Shown piece by piece: positions 35,068 to 44,753 of a stretch of DNA of 57,597 bases. The position numbers and the translations under genes are program-made. Source of the stretch: SIG603 sp964370635 (GTDB lineage Bacteria > Bacillota > Clostridia > Oscillospirales > Acutalibacteraceae); contig CAYJJU010000015.1 of NCBI GenBank assembly GCA_964370635.1, positions 1-57,597 of the forward strand, in the 5' to 3' direction. The notes beneath the pieces are model-generated. The model saw only the letters and a program-made list of their open reading frames with translations. It was not told the origin of the DNA and did no database searches. The stretch's first letter is position 1. Each line of letters begins with the position of its first letter.

Positions 35068-37446
35068 TTAAACTATTGTAAGTTTTGCAAAGTTTGCGCC
35101 TAGGTGTTTTGTTCCTGCTTCAAAGGCTATTTCTAGTAGGGTGTCGTTGCCCATTGCTCGGCATGACAGCACTATGCCTTGTCCGAATGTTTTATGCATT
35201 ACCGTGTCGCCCTCTTTATAGCTTTGTTTTGCCTTTGGTTTTGGTGCTTGTGGTTTAAATCCGCCGGCGGACATTACAGAGCCTGAGGCTTTTTGGCTAT
35301 AATCGCTTTTTATAGGAGTATAAAACTTATTTGTAGCACTTTTTTCTACTAAATGCTCCGGTATTTCTTCTACAAATCTCGATACCCTGTTTCTTGTGGT
35401 AGAGCCAAATACCATACGGCTTTCTGCGTGGTAGATAAACAGTTCTTCCTTTGCCCTTGTAATTGCAACATAGGCAAGTCTGCGCTCTTCCTCGACTTCG
35501 CTCTCTATATAAATTGACGACATTCCCGGGAAAATATTCTCTTCAAGCCCTGGAAGAAAGACTACGGGAAATTCAAGTCCTTTTGCAGAGTGCACCGTCA
35601 TAAGCACCACGGCATCTGCCGAGCGGTCGTAATTGTCCATGTCGGTGATAAGCGCAATTTCTTCAAGATATGTCGAAAGTGGCGCCTCCATGCCCTCGCT
35701 TAAAAGCTCGTTTTCAAACCTTTGTATATTTGAGGCAAGCTCTTTTATGTTTTCTTCTCTGTCAGCCGCTTTTTCGGGGTCGCTTTCTTTTATATATGCT
35801 ATGTAATTTGTGTCTTCAAGTATTTTTAAATATAAATCACTCAGCGAATTTTCTCCGCTTTCGTTAAACTCTATAAATTCCTTAATCATTTTGCCAAAAG
35901 GAACTAAATTTTTGGCGGCACGGGAGAGCAGTGCGTATTCTTTGCAGTTTAGGATTACCTCTAGTGCGGTAATACCAAGTTGCTCTGAAATTGCTATTAT
36001 ATTATCAACAGTCCTGTCGCCAATTCCCCTTTTGGGCTGATTTATAATTCTTCTAAGCCTAAGTGCGTCGTTTGGATTGTTTATTATCTGTAAATATGCA
36101 AGCATGTCCTTGACCTCTGCCCTGTCAAAGAACCTGATGCCGCCTAAAATTCTGTGAGGTATTCCCTGCTTTGCAAACATACGCTCAAAACTTAGGGACT
36201 GGGCATTCATGCGGTAAAGTACGGCAAAGTCAGAAAACTTTCTGCCCTCACCCACTCTTTTTAAAATTTCATCGGCTACTTTATCCGCCTCGTCTTGCTC
36301 GTTTTGTGCGGTGTGGACTGAAATCATGTTGCCGTCGCCGTTATTTGTCCAAAGAGTCTTACCTTTTCTCCCTTTGTTATTTTCAATGACCGTGTTTGCG
36401 GCATTTAATATGTTTTGAGTCGAGCGGTAATTTTGCTCAAGCCTTATTGTAACGGCATTTGGGAAATGCGTTTCAAAATTCATGATATTCTCGATTGTCG
36501 CACCTCTAAATTTATATATACTCTGGTCATCGTCGCCCACGACGCATAAATTGCCACGCTTTTGAGCCAAAAGTTTTACAAGCATATACTGCGCATGGTT
36601 TGTGTCTTGATACTCGTCTACCATTAAGTATTTAAAGCGCTCTTGATAATACTCCAAAATATCCTCACAGCTTATAAATAAATTCACCGTGTTGACAATG
36701 AGGTCGTCAAAATCCATTGCATTGTTTTCTTTTAAGGTTTTTTGGTAAAGAGCATAGGCCTTTGCAATATTTTTAAGCCTGTAGTCCTCACCAACTTGTG
36801 CAGAAAATTCTGAGGGCTGTGTAAGTGAGTCTTTTGCACGTGATATTTCACTTAACACTGCCCTTATAGGGAAGTTTTTTTCTGATAAATCTAGTTGCTT
36901 TAAGCACTGTTTCATGGTGCGCTTGCTGTCGTCTGTGTCATAGATTGTGAAATTTTTACTGTAGCCAAGTCTTTCGGCATCTCTTCTTAAAATCCTTGCA
37001 CAAGTCGAGTGAAAGGTTGATGCCCAAATGTCGTTACCTTGTGAACCTAGCATTGCAATAAGCCTTTCCTTAAGCTCGGCCGCTGCCTTGTTTGTAAAGG
37101 TGATTGCCATAACTCTCCATGGGTTTAAGGCGGATACGGAGAGTTTTCTACAAAGCTCTTCACTGCATTCTCCGCCATTTTTTATATAGTCTTTCATAAG
37201 CAAAATATCGTCATCGCAAACGCTGTCTTGCACAAATGTGCTCTCATAAGCATTTCCAAATCTAATTATATTTGCAATTCTATTTATTACAACGGTAGTT
37301 TTACCGCTTCCGGCACCTGCCAAAATGAGCACAGGTCCGTCAACTTTAAACACGGCTTTCTTTTGCATTTCATTCATTTTTTCAAAATATTTTGACATAA
37401 AAGCTTTCCTAAGCTCTAAAAATTCTTCTTTTTTTATACTAAACAT
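35068..37446 (-). CDS. pcrA: UvrD/PcrA-type ATP-dependent DNA helicase
   Basis: 792 aa. Q motif MNEMQKKAV, Walker A LAGAGSGKTT, DEYQDTN, QNYRST, and motif VI VAITRAKEELFIYHAESR are all present (superfamily 1A). The C-terminal about 50 residues (YKEGDTVMHKTFGQGIVLS) form the Tudor-like RNA-polymerase-binding domain of PcrA. It acts in nucleotide excision repair and in clearing RecA or stalled polymerase. ATG with AGGAG seven bases upstream and its own promoter. Confidence 0.95.
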   Translation of the reverse strand: MFSIKKEEFLELRKAFMSKYFEKMNEMQKKAVFKVDGPVLILAGAGSGKTTVVINRIANIIRFGNAYESTFVQDSVCDDDILLMKDYIKNGGECSEELCRKLSVSALNPWRVMAITFTNKAAAELKERLIAMLGSQGNDIWASTFHSTCARILRRDAERLGYSKNFTIYDTDDSKRTMKQCLKQLDLSEKNFPIRAVLSEISRAKDSLTQPSEFSAQVGEDYRLKNIAKAYALYQKTLKENNAMDFDDLIVNTVNLFISCEDILEYYQERFKYLMVDEYQDTNHAQYMLVKLLAQKRGNLCVVGDDDQSIYKFRGATIENIMNFETHFPNAVTIRLEQNYRSTQNILNAANTVIENNKGRKGKTLWTNNGDGNMISVHTAQNEQDEADKVADEILKRVGEGRKFSDFAVLYRMNAQSLSFERMFAKQGIPHRILGGIRFFDRAEVKDMLAYLQIINNPNDALRLRRIINQPKRGIGDRTVDNIIAISEQLGITALEVILNCKEYALLSRAAKNLVPFGKMIKEFIEFNESGENSLSDLYLKILEDTNYIAYIKESDPEKAADREENIKELASNIQRFENELLSEGMEAPLSTYLEEIALITDMDNYDRSADAVVLMTVHSAKGLEFPVVFLPGLEENIFPGMSSIYIESEVEEERRLAYVAITRAKEELFIYHAESRMVFGSTTRNRVSRFVEEIPEHLVEKSATNKFYTPIKSDYSQKASGSVMSAGGFKPQAPKPKAKQSYKEGDTVMHKTFGQGIVLSCRAMGNDTLLEIAFEAGTKHLGANFAKLTIV

Positions 37447-37477
37447 AAAATAACTCCTTTAAAAGTGACTAAATATC

Positions 37478-37506
37478 ATTTTACAATAAATCTTAATATA
37501 ATTCAA
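37478..37506 (-). promoter_or_regulatory. promoter of pcrA
   Basis: On the minus strand, -35 TTGAAT (37501-37506), 17-base spacer, -10 TAAAAT (37478-37483), about 25 bases before the transcribed leader. Confidence 0.55.
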
Positions 37507-37558
37507 TTAATATTTATGAGATTTTGTTTTAAACTTAAAATCCCGTGCATATTATGAA

Positions 37559-37585
37559 ATATTAAATAGCCTAGCTCATATAATA
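37559..37585 (+). promoter_or_regulatory. sigma-E-like promoter of asparagine synthase gene
   Basis: ATATT (37559-37563), 13 bases, then CATATAATA (37577-37585). This fits the mother-cell sigma-E pattern (-35 KMATATT, -10 CATACAHT) at seven of eight -10 positions. A sigma-A reading uses TATAAT in the same stretch but has no good -35. Confidence 0.4.
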
Positions 37586-37625
37586 AGAAGTTGATAATAT
37601 GAGATTGGCAAGAATGGAGTATTTT

Positions 37626-39458
37626 ATGTGCGGTTTTGCAGGCTTTTCAAATTTCAATTTAGATTTTACAGATAAAAAGAACTATTATTACGACCTAGGT
37701 AAAAGAATGGGTATGCGTATATCCCACAGGGGCCCCGACGATAGCGGAGTATATATTTCAAAAAATTCAGTCCTATCCCACACAAGGCTTGCCGTCATGG
37801 ACCCCCTTTACGGAAAGCAACCCATGACAGCTTATGCCAAAGGCAAAGACTATACAATAGCCTATAACGGAGAGATATACAACACCAAAGAGCTTAAGGC
37901 TCTACTCATGGCAAAAGGATATGTATTTGATACAAATTGTGACACCGAGGTCGTGCTTAAAGCATACATAGAGTTTGGTGAAAAAGTGGCGGATTATTTA
38001 AATGGAATTTTCGCATTTGCAGTCCATGACAATTTAAACGAGCGTCTTTTCCTTTGCAGGGACAGATTTGGCGTAAAGCCTTTGTTTTACACATTTTCGG
38101 ACGACGGCTTAGTCTTTGCGTCTGAAATTAAATCTCTTTTTGAGTACCCAAAGGTGAAGCCGATAATTGATAAAAACGGGCTTTGCGAAATATTTGGCGT
38201 AGGCCCTGCGAGGTCGCCGGGAAGCGGAGTTTTTAAAAATATTTTGGAGCTGGAAGCAGGATTTTACGCCGTGTTTGATAAAAACGGGCTTCACAAAAAG
38301 AAATACTATACTATAGAGTGCTATGAACACGAAGACAGTTATGAAAAATCGGTGGATTATGTAAGAGAATTGCTGTTTGACATAGCCGACAGACAGCTGG
38401 TATCAGACGTACCATTATGCACTTTTTTATCAGGCGGATTGGATTCTAGCATAATAACTGCACTTGCGGCACAAAAAATAGATACGCTTAGCACTTATTC
38501 TTTTGATTTTGAAGAAAATAACACATATTTTTCTCCAACATCATTTCAACCTACTCAAGACGAGCCATGGGCAAAAAAAGTGAGCGAGATTTTAAGTACA
38601 GAGCATAAAACTTTAGTTTGTTCAAACGATGACTTGTTTTCTAATTTATTTGATGCGGTTATTGCAAAAGACTTGCCGGGAATGGCGGATATTGACAGCT
38701 CCTTGCTGTATTTTTGTAAAGAAGTTAAAAAAAATCACACAGTAGTCTTGTGTGGCGAATGTGCCGACGAGATTTTTGGCGGATATCCATGGTTTAACAG
38801 CATGGATTACAGCGCCTTTCCTTGGTCTAGAAATTTAGAATATAGAAATTCTGTTTTAAATCCCGATATATCGCACGAGATGAACATGGGAAATTATGTA
38901 AATCAAAAATTAGAAGAAACACTGCTTAAGACTCCTACATATTACAAAGACAATGATGCAATGCTTAAAATGAGGAAAATGTCTTACCTTAATATAATTT
39001 GGTTTATGCAGACTTTGCTAAATCGAAAAGACAGATGCAGCATGTACAGCGGTTTGGAGGTAAGGGTGCCGTATGCTGACCACAGGCTTTTAGAGTATGT
39101 CTATAATATGCCATGGAATTACAAGTGCAAAAATGGCGTGCAAAAGTCAATTTTACGTGATGCGGCAAGGGGAATTTTGCCCGATAATATAATCGATAGA
39201 AAGAAAAGCCCTTTCCCAAAAACACATAATCCGGTATACGAAAAAATGCTTAAAAATAAACTGAAGTGCATCTTAAAAGACCCACTCCAGCCCATATTAA
39301 AAATTTTATCAAAAGACACGGTAAATGCCCTTTTAAAAGAAGAGTTTGACTATGGCAAGCCATGGTTTGGTCAGCTTATGGCAGGGCCGCAGCTGCTTGC
39401 ATATTTAATTCAAATAAACTACTGGCTAATTAAATATAATATTTATCTAGATATTTAA
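37626..39458 (+). CDS. asnB: asparagine synthase (glutamine-hydrolysing)
   Basis: 610 aa. The start is fixed by the catalytic Cys2 of the class II glutaminase domain (MCGFAGF), with GGAG six bases upstream; upstream codons would bury it. The glutaminase half (to about 210) has HRGPDDSG and YNGEIYN. The synthase half has the PP-loop SGGLDSS near residue 267 and CGECADEIFGG. It makes asparagine from aspartate, ATP and glutamine. It stands alone, before the ger operon. B. subtilis AsnO, a sporulation-expressed paralogue of similar length, is a useful comparison; orthology is not shown. Confidence 0.93.
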   Translation: MCGFAGFSNFNLDFTDKKNYYYDLGKRMGMRISHRGPDDSGVYISKNSVLSHTRLAVMDPLYGKQPMTAYAKGKDYTIAYNGEIYNTKELKALLMAKGYVFDTNCDTEVVLKAYIEFGEKVADYLNGIFAFAVHDNLNERLFLCRDRFGVKPLFYTFSDDGLVFASEIKSLFEYPKVKPIIDKNGLCEIFGVGPARSPGSGVFKNILELEAGFYAVFDKNGLHKKKYYTIECYEHEDSYEKSVDYVRELLFDIADRQLVSDVPLCTFLSGGLDSSIITALAAQKIDTLSTYSFDFEENNTYFSPTSFQPTQDEPWAKKVSEILSTEHKTLVCSNDDLFSNLFDAVIAKDLPGMADIDSSLLYFCKEVKKNHTVVLCGECADEIFGGYPWFNSMDYSAFPWSRNLEYRNSVLNPDISHEMNMGNYVNQKLEETLLKTPTYYKDNDAMLKMRKMSYLNIIWFMQTLLNRKDRCSMYSGLEVRVPYADHRLLEYVYNMPWNYKCKNGVQKSILRDAARGILPDNIIDRKKSPFPKTHNPVYEKMLKNKLKCILKDPLQPILKILSKDTVNALLKEEFDYGKPWFGQLMAGPQLLAYLIQINYWLIKYNIYLDI

Positions 39459-39467
39459 TATAAAAGA

Positions 39468-40556
39468 TTAGTAAACGGTAGGATTTTCTTCTTCTCCTAT
39501 TCTTGTGATTTTTGATTGGACATTTATATTTATTTTTGCGGTTTTTAATTCATCCATCAAATTTTCACTATTTTCTCTATAATAATCTGTTTCGTTCATG
39601 TAAAGATAATACGACAAATCCAAGATATCCACATTGTTTTTGTGGGACTTATCTATAGTACTTTTTATAAGATTTTGTATCTCTACATTTACGGCCTCCT
39701 CGATTTCGTTATAGCTTAAATCTATGTCGAGTAAAGGCACCGAGACCACGGCAATTTCTGCAAAAACATTTAAATCAAGCTCTAAATTATCGCCAACACT
39801 CACGCTTTTTAGTGTAGAACTGTTCACATACAGCTCTACACTAATTTTATTATCGTTTGTGTCGCTTACGTCCATGCTTCCTTTAATATACTCACCCGCA
39901 GACATTAAAAAACCTTTTGTTTCTTCCTCTGAAAGCTCAAGCACCGTTTTATAATCTTTTAGCGCAAGACTTCTACTGCAAATTATTTCGCCATCGGTTT
40001 TATCAAGCAGGGGTAAAATTGAGTTTTCATTTGCGCCAAGATTTTCAGATATCAACTCCATTATTGTGGAGCTTACCGTTTTACCGACATTTTCAGGATT
40101 TTCCGTATAGGAATTTATCATGTCGGAAGGAATTAGTTTTCCGTCAATTTCAGTGTTTAAAATTTCACTCGCACTTGGTGTTGAAATATATACATTAACC
40201 GTAGGACGTGACCTGAAATACCTTATAAAAAAGTCGATTACGTCGTCAATGCCCTCTTTTGCGACTTCGTCCTCGATTATGATAAAGCTTGTTTTAGAGT
40301 ACATTTGCTCTTTTCCTGTTGTTAAGGTGAGTTTATTTAAGGCTTCATACACACTTGCACCTTGTGCGCTTGCGTTTTTTTCTTCACTTAAATCGCTGTC
40401 GAGCGGATAATATCTTACCGTGATTTCATAACCATCCTCGCCTTTATCTATGCCCACGGCCTTTATCATATTTTTCTCATAAAGCTCTGTGGTGCAGGAA
40501 GTAAAAGCAAGGCATATTATCGAAAAAATTAGTATAGCAATGTATTTTTTAATCAT
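39468..40556 (-). CDS. spore germination lipoprotein, Ger(x)C family
   Basis: 362 aa. A signal peptide ends in AFTSC, so a lipid-anchored Cys is likely, though Phe at -3 is unusual for a lipobox. The rest is the Ger(x)C family domain. It is the C subunit of a gerA-type germinant receptor in the spore inner membrane. Third gene of the operon; its ATG overlaps the B-subunit stop by eight bases. Confidence 0.92.
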   Translation of the reverse strand: MIKKYIAILIFSIICLAFTSCTTELYEKNMIKAVGIDKGEDGYEITVRYYPLDSDLSEEKNASAQGASVYEALNKLTLTTGKEQMYSKTSFIIIEDEVAKEGIDDVIDFFIRYFRSRPTVNVYISTPSASEILNTEIDGKLIPSDMINSYTENPENVGKTVSSTIMELISENLGANENSILPLLDKTDGEIICSRSLALKDYKTVLELSEEETKGFLMSAGEYIKGSMDVSDTNDNKISVELYVNSSTLKSVSVGDNLELDLNVFAEIAVVSVPLLDIDLSYNEIEEAVNVEIQNLIKSTIDKSHKNNVDILDLSYYLYMNETDYYRENSENLMDELKTAKININVQSKITRIGEEENPTVY

Positions 40557-41607
40557 TTTGTCCTCGCTTAATCATTAATAAAATTATAGGAAGAATCAGG
40601 CCTAATAATAAAATTAGACTTCCGGTTATTATAGGGTCAACTAAAATCATTTTAAAGCTGTTGTTTTGTGATAATAGGAAGGTGAAAATCAACACTACTG
40701 CGGCGCAAGAGATAAAAAATAGCTTTCTATGTTTTCTAATAAAACTATTTTTTATACAAGAGCCTATCGCAATAAAATCTGTCGAAATTTTTATTACTAA
40801 AATTGCAAACCACAGCATGACAAAGACTATGTCAAGGCGCTGAATTGGCAAAAGTTTTGATACCGAGCTTAAGGTGTGTACGGGAAACAATTCAATTGTT
40901 GCAAATAAACCTAGGCAGTGGATGATGAAAAATATAACAATATAGGTGAAAACTCCTGTGAAGCTGTTTGTTATGATAGAGTTTTTTACAGTCCTTCCTT
41001 TTACAAACGACAGTAAAAATAATGCCTGAGGCAAAAAACTGCTTCTTATAAAAATCACTACGGTATTTGAAAGCATGTCGGAAAAGCCATTGTATAAAAC
41101 TACTTGCCTATTGTCGCTATCGTATAGATTAAAAAGCCCCAATATTACAAGTAGCATGCCAATTACCGCAAGGACCAAGATTATAAGTCCTGCCCGAGCT
41201 ATGGATTCTATACCCTTAAACGCTCCGTAAGCAGACACTATTAGCACCATAAACGCAATGTAAATTGGCTGTATAGAAGGAAAAATTGTGCTCACCAGTA
41301 AATCTATCAGCAAACTTAGCATTATTACATCGCAAATAAGAAAATAGATAATATATAAAGAAAATATAACGACACAAAAGCTTTTTGCTTTGCTTTTGAT
41401 GAGTTTTTGCGCATTAAATTCTTCGTATTTATCGTGCAAAAAAAATACTGGAAGGCTTAAAATTATAGACAATAAACTCGACGCTATTACCGATAACAAA
41501 CTGTCTGTAAAATTGTTGTTTAATGTACTGCTGTTTAAGGTTGAAACATAGGTTATTGACGACAAATACATTAAAACAAAGAATTGACCTGATGTAATTT
41601 TTTGCAT
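40549..41607 (-). CDS. spore germination permease, GerAB/ArcD/ProY family
   Basis: 352 aa with about 10 membrane segments. It is the B subunit of a GerA-type receptor, an amino acid permease-like protein thought to bind the germinant. The ATG at 41607 is seven bases after GGAGG; a TTG two codons earlier would overlap the GerA stop. Confidence 0.93.
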   Translation of the reverse strand: MQKITSGQFFVLMYLSSITYVSTLNSSTLNNNFTDSLLSVIASSLLSIILSLPVFFLHDKYEEFNAQKLIKSKAKSFCVVIFSLYIIYFLICDVIMLSLLIDLLVSTIFPSIQPIYIAFMVLIVSAYGAFKGIESIARAGLIILVLAVIGMLLVILGLFNLYDSDNRQVVLYNGFSDMLSNTVVIFIRSSFLPQALFLLSFVKGRTVKNSIITNSFTGVFTYIVIFFIIHCLGLFATIELFPVHTLSSVSKLLPIQRLDIVFVMLWFAILVIKISTDFIAIGSCIKNSFIRKHRKLFFISCAAVVLIFTFLLSQNNSFKMILVDPIITGSLILLLGLILPIILLMIKRGQND

Positions 41608-41609
41608 AA

Positions 41610-43049
41610 TCAATCCTCCATTCCGGGCATTTCTTGAACCTTGTTTCTGTTTTTGTTAAGCAGTTTCCACGGCGCTCTTATAAATACATCTTTAAACACT
41701 GTTTTAGAAAAAGGCGAAACTGGCGCGCTTATCGGTATTCCGAAACTGGTTTGAGCGCAGAGGTTAAACAGTAAAAACATAAAGGCTATCATTATTCCCC
41801 ATGTGCTAAGCAGTGCACCAATAATAATAAAAACTAGGCGCAAAAGAGAAACCTGCTCATAAAGCTTTGGTATCGCATAATCTGAAATTGCCGCCGCTGC
41901 GATTATTATTATTGAAGGTGCGCCTATAAGGCCTGCCGATACCGCCATATCACCTACTACAAGTGCACCCACTATACTTACACTCTGGCTTAAAACTTTA
42001 GGCGCTCTCAGTCCTGCCTCTCTCATGATTTCGTAAAGAAAGTTTACTAGCATGAGCTCCCAAAATATATTAAAAGGCGTGCTTGCCTCTGCTTGCGCTA
42101 TCTTTAAAAGAAGTTCATCATGGACAAGCTCCGGCCTGTGGGTGACTATTGCAACATAAATTGAGGGCAAAAAAACAGAGATGAATAAGGCTATATATTT
42201 AATTATTCTTATAAAACTTCCATATAATGCGGTGTTTGCATAGTCATCAAGTGTTTGAAAATTTTCTGAAAATAGATACGGCACGATTAAAACCGTCGGT
42301 GTTCCGTCTACTATAATTGCAATTCTACCCTCTTCGATTTTACCACACACCGTGTCAGGCCTTTCTGTCATGCCGACATTGCTAAAAAAGCCACGATTTT
42401 TAAAATACCCCCTTAAATATCCTGCCGCCATTACAGTTTTTAGATTTATTTCCGATATTTCAAGCCTTAGCCGATTTAATATGTTCTTTGATACCCTATT
42501 TTCCATATAACAAAGTAAAATAGGCGTATTGCTTTCTTCCCCTACATACATGCGCTCGAATTTTAGATTAGTACTTTTCATCCTCTTTCGGATTAAGGAC
42601 ATGTTAATTTGTACCGACTCTATAAAGCCTTCTTTAGCGCCTCTTAGCATGGTTTCGTTGTCGGGTTGATTTATTCCACGCAGCTTAAAGCCTTGCACGC
42701 TAAAGCCTACCGCAGTGTCACAGCCGTCAATTACCAAAACGGCAAAACCCAGCATCATTTTTAAGGCTATGTCGTCTATGTCGTAAATATCCGCTTGGTC
42801 GACAGATGCGATAATTTCTGTTTTTACGTATGCAAGCGTTTTTACAGCGCTAAGCTGGGTGTCTACTTTCATCAGCGGAGTAAGCACGCTAAGCGCTGTG
42901 TAGTCCTTGTTAATCTGTCCTTCAAGCGAGTACAAAACCGAGCTATGTCCACCGATTTTTATATTAAGTTTAGTGTAGTCTACTGCATTTTCAAACAGCT
43001 TGTCCATATGTGTCATAACTTCATCAAGTTTTTTAGAAATCTTAATCAT
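41610..43049 (-). CDS. spore germination protein, GerA family
   Basis: 479 aa. A cytosolic N-terminal region of about 260 residues is followed by five or so membrane segments and a conserved FILP-like bundle, typical of the A subunit of the germinant receptor. The A-B-C gene order is complete, so the receptor can be assembled from this locus. It is inferred to be expressed in the forespore. The germinant cannot be predicted. Confidence 0.94.
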   Translation of the reverse strand: MIKISKKLDEVMTHMDKLFENAVDYTKLNIKIGGHSSVLYSLEGQINKDYTALSVLTPLMKVDTQLSAVKTLAYVKTEIIASVDQADIYDIDDIALKMMLGFAVLVIDGCDTAVGFSVQGFKLRGINQPDNETMLRGAKEGFIESVQINMSLIRKRMKSTNLKFERMYVGEESNTPILLCYMENRVSKNILNRLRLEISEINLKTVMAAGYLRGYFKNRGFFSNVGMTERPDTVCGKIEEGRIAIIVDGTPTVLIVPYLFSENFQTLDDYANTALYGSFIRIIKYIALFISVFLPSIYVAIVTHRPELVHDELLLKIAQAEASTPFNIFWELMLVNFLYEIMREAGLRAPKVLSQSVSIVGALVVGDMAVSAGLIGAPSIIIIAAAAISDYAIPKLYEQVSLLRLVFIIIGALLSTWGIMIAFMFLLFNLCAQTSFGIPISAPVSPFSKTVFKDVFIRAPWKLLNKNRNKVQEMPGMED

Positions 43050-43145
43050 AGCCTCACCTTTTTTTGAAAATTATAAATTTATCTTCTCCATTTTTAATAC
43101 TCTTATACTTTTTGGAAAAACTTTAATATAAAAGGAGTGAGAGCT

Positions 43146-43823
43146 TTGTTAATTTCATTAATAAGAACTTTATTGATTTATGTCATAATAATAACCGCAG
43201 TAAGGCTTATGGGGAAACGGCAGATAAGCCAGTTGCAAACCACAGAACTTGTCGTGACACTGTTGATATCAGACTTGGCCGTAATACCGATGCAAGACAG
43301 TGGACAACCGCTTACAAGTGGCTTGATACCTATATTTTTTCTTATAGGTTTTGAAATTTTGCTTACTGTCTTCATGCTAAAAAGCAGTAAATTCAGAAGG
43401 CTGCTTTGCGGTCGACCCGTGGTGGTAATAAATGACGGAGTAGTTTTGCAAAAGGATATGAAAGAGCTTAGAATGAGTACGGAAGACTTGTTTGAAGAGT
43501 TAAGGCAAAAAGATGTTTTTTCTATATCGGAAGTAAAGTTTGCGATTGTCGAAACTAATGGTGCATTAAGTGTTATTAAAAAAGATGAATTTTGTGAAGC
43601 TAATAAGTCTGATTTGAAAATAAACAGCCAAAACTCTTTTTTAGAGGTGGTGGTAATTAGCGATGGCGATATTTGTTTAAGTTCTTTAAATGTCCTAAAA
43701 ATGGACATAAAAAAACTTATATCCATACTAAATTTTGAAAAAAAGAATGTAGAGGATATATATATTATGACCGCAAATACCGGCGGTGATTACAATATAA
43801 TCTTAAAGGAGGGCAAAACTTAA
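43146..43823 (+). CDS. DUF421 (YetF/YrbG-type) membrane protein
   Basis: 225 aa. Two or three membrane segments at the N-terminus with AVRLMGKRQISQLQTTELVVTLL, then a cytosolic domain with RPVVVINDG, the DUF421 layout. I chose the TTG at 43146, which is seven bases after AAGGAG; the GTG at 43137 overlaps that site. The stop shares a base with the next ATG (TAATG). The family is common in spore-formers, but its function is unsettled. Confidence 0.85.
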   Translation: MLISLIRTLLIYVIIITAVRLMGKRQISQLQTTELVVTLLISDLAVIPMQDSGQPLTSGLIPIFFLIGFEILLTVFMLKSSKFRRLLCGRPVVVINDGVVLQKDMKELRMSTEDLFEELRQKDVFSISEVKFAIVETNGALSVIKKDEFCEANKSDLKINSQNSFLEVVVISDGDICLSSLNVLKMDIKKLISILNFEKKNVEDIYIMTANTGGDYNIILKEGKT

Positions 43824-44200
43824 TGCGAGTAAAAATTGCGGTAATATTAATAATTTTTTCCATAAGCTTGCCGATACTATCACTGCTAAGCACCAATAAT
43901 ATTTCACACGGCATAGTGGAATACTGTAAAGAAATGCAAAATTATATAGTCGATGAAAATTTTGACAAGGCACAGGAGATATCCGAAACATTAAACGATG
44001 AGTGGGAAGAAAATTATAAAATTTTAAGCTCATATATAGGACACGACCATTTAGAGCGTTTGGAAATTTCTATTGCCTCATTAAAGACACATGTAAATCT
44101 TGAAAACTTCGAGATGTCCTATATAATTTTAGACGAAATTATAGTTTGCGCCTATCATTTGTTAATTTCACAAACTCCAAGTTTTTATAATATTTTTTAA
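43823..44200 (+). CDS. DUF4363-type protein
   Basis: 125 aa. An N-terminal signal anchor (residues 4-22) is followed by an alpha-helical domain with paired acidic helices. DUF4363 proteins often occur directly after DUF421, as here, which supports the call. An extracytoplasmic location is inferred. Its job is not known. Confidence 0.75.
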   Translation: MRVKIAVILIIFSISLPILSLLSTNNISHGIVEYCKEMQNYIVDENFDKAQEISETLNDEWEENYKILSSYIGHDHLERLEISIASLKTHVNLENFEMSYIILDEIIVCAYHLLISQTPSFYNIF

Positions 44201-44201
44201 T

Positions 44202-44230
44202 TTGCAATTTACTTCCATTTTTAGTATAAT
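44202..44230 (+). promoter_or_regulatory. promoter of GNAT gene
   Basis: -35 TTGCAA (44202-44207), 17-base spacer, -10 TATAAT (44225-44230), right after the DUF4363 stop. Confidence 0.65.
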
Positions 44231-44260
44231 AAATACAATTATAAATCGGAGGTAGAAAAA

Positions 44261-44749
44261 TTGTCACATTATAAAATTTTATCGGTACAAGACACTGATT
44301 TAGATATGTGTTCCAAGGTCATAAGATGTGCATTTAAAGAAAGCGCTTTAGAATATGGCTTTACAAAAGAAAACTACCCATCCTCGGGTGCTTTCATAAC
44401 AACAGAGAAACTTATGGAAAATAAAAAAGCCGGCACAAAAATGTACGCAGCTTTTATTGATGAAGATGTGGTTGCATATGTGCAACTTTTAAAAGGCGAA
44501 AACGGTGTGTTTTATTTCCAAAAATTTGCAGTTTTGCCCGAGCATCAACAGACAGGCATAGGGCGAGCGCTTATAGATTTTTGCAAATCAAAGGTAAAAT
44601 CTTTAGGAGGCACTAGCCTTAGCCTAATTATGGTCGATAAAAATGAGAAGCTTAAGTATTTTTATCAAAGCTGTGGGTTTAAAGTGGTGGAAAAAATCAC
44701 GGACGATGCCCACCCATTTTTACAGGCACTTATGGTGCTAGAGCTGTAA
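44261..44749 (+). CDS. GNAT family N-acetyltransferase
   Basis: 162 aa from TTG at 44261, eight bases after GGAGG. Motif A of the acetyl-CoA site is LPEHQQTGIGRALIDFC, followed by LSLIMVDKNEKLKYFYQSCGF. It is cytosolic and its substrate is unknown. Its stop lies four bases before the 3' end of the convergent phosphotransferase-fold gene, with no obvious terminator between. Confidence 0.87.
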   Translation: MSHYKILSVQDTDLDMCSKVIRCAFKESALEYGFTKENYPSSGAFITTEKLMENKKAGTKMYAAFIDEDVVAYVQLLKGENGVFYFQKFAVLPEHQQTGIGRALIDFCKSKVKSLGGTSLSLIMVDKNEKLKYFYQSCGFKVVEKITDDAHPFLQALMVLEL

Positions 44750-44753
44750 AAAA

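Noticed and set aside
43050..43136. A sigma-G promoter for the ger operon
   Set aside because: GTATA-like and ATA-like stretches exist on the minus strand, but spacing and the -10 match are too poor to report as a feature.
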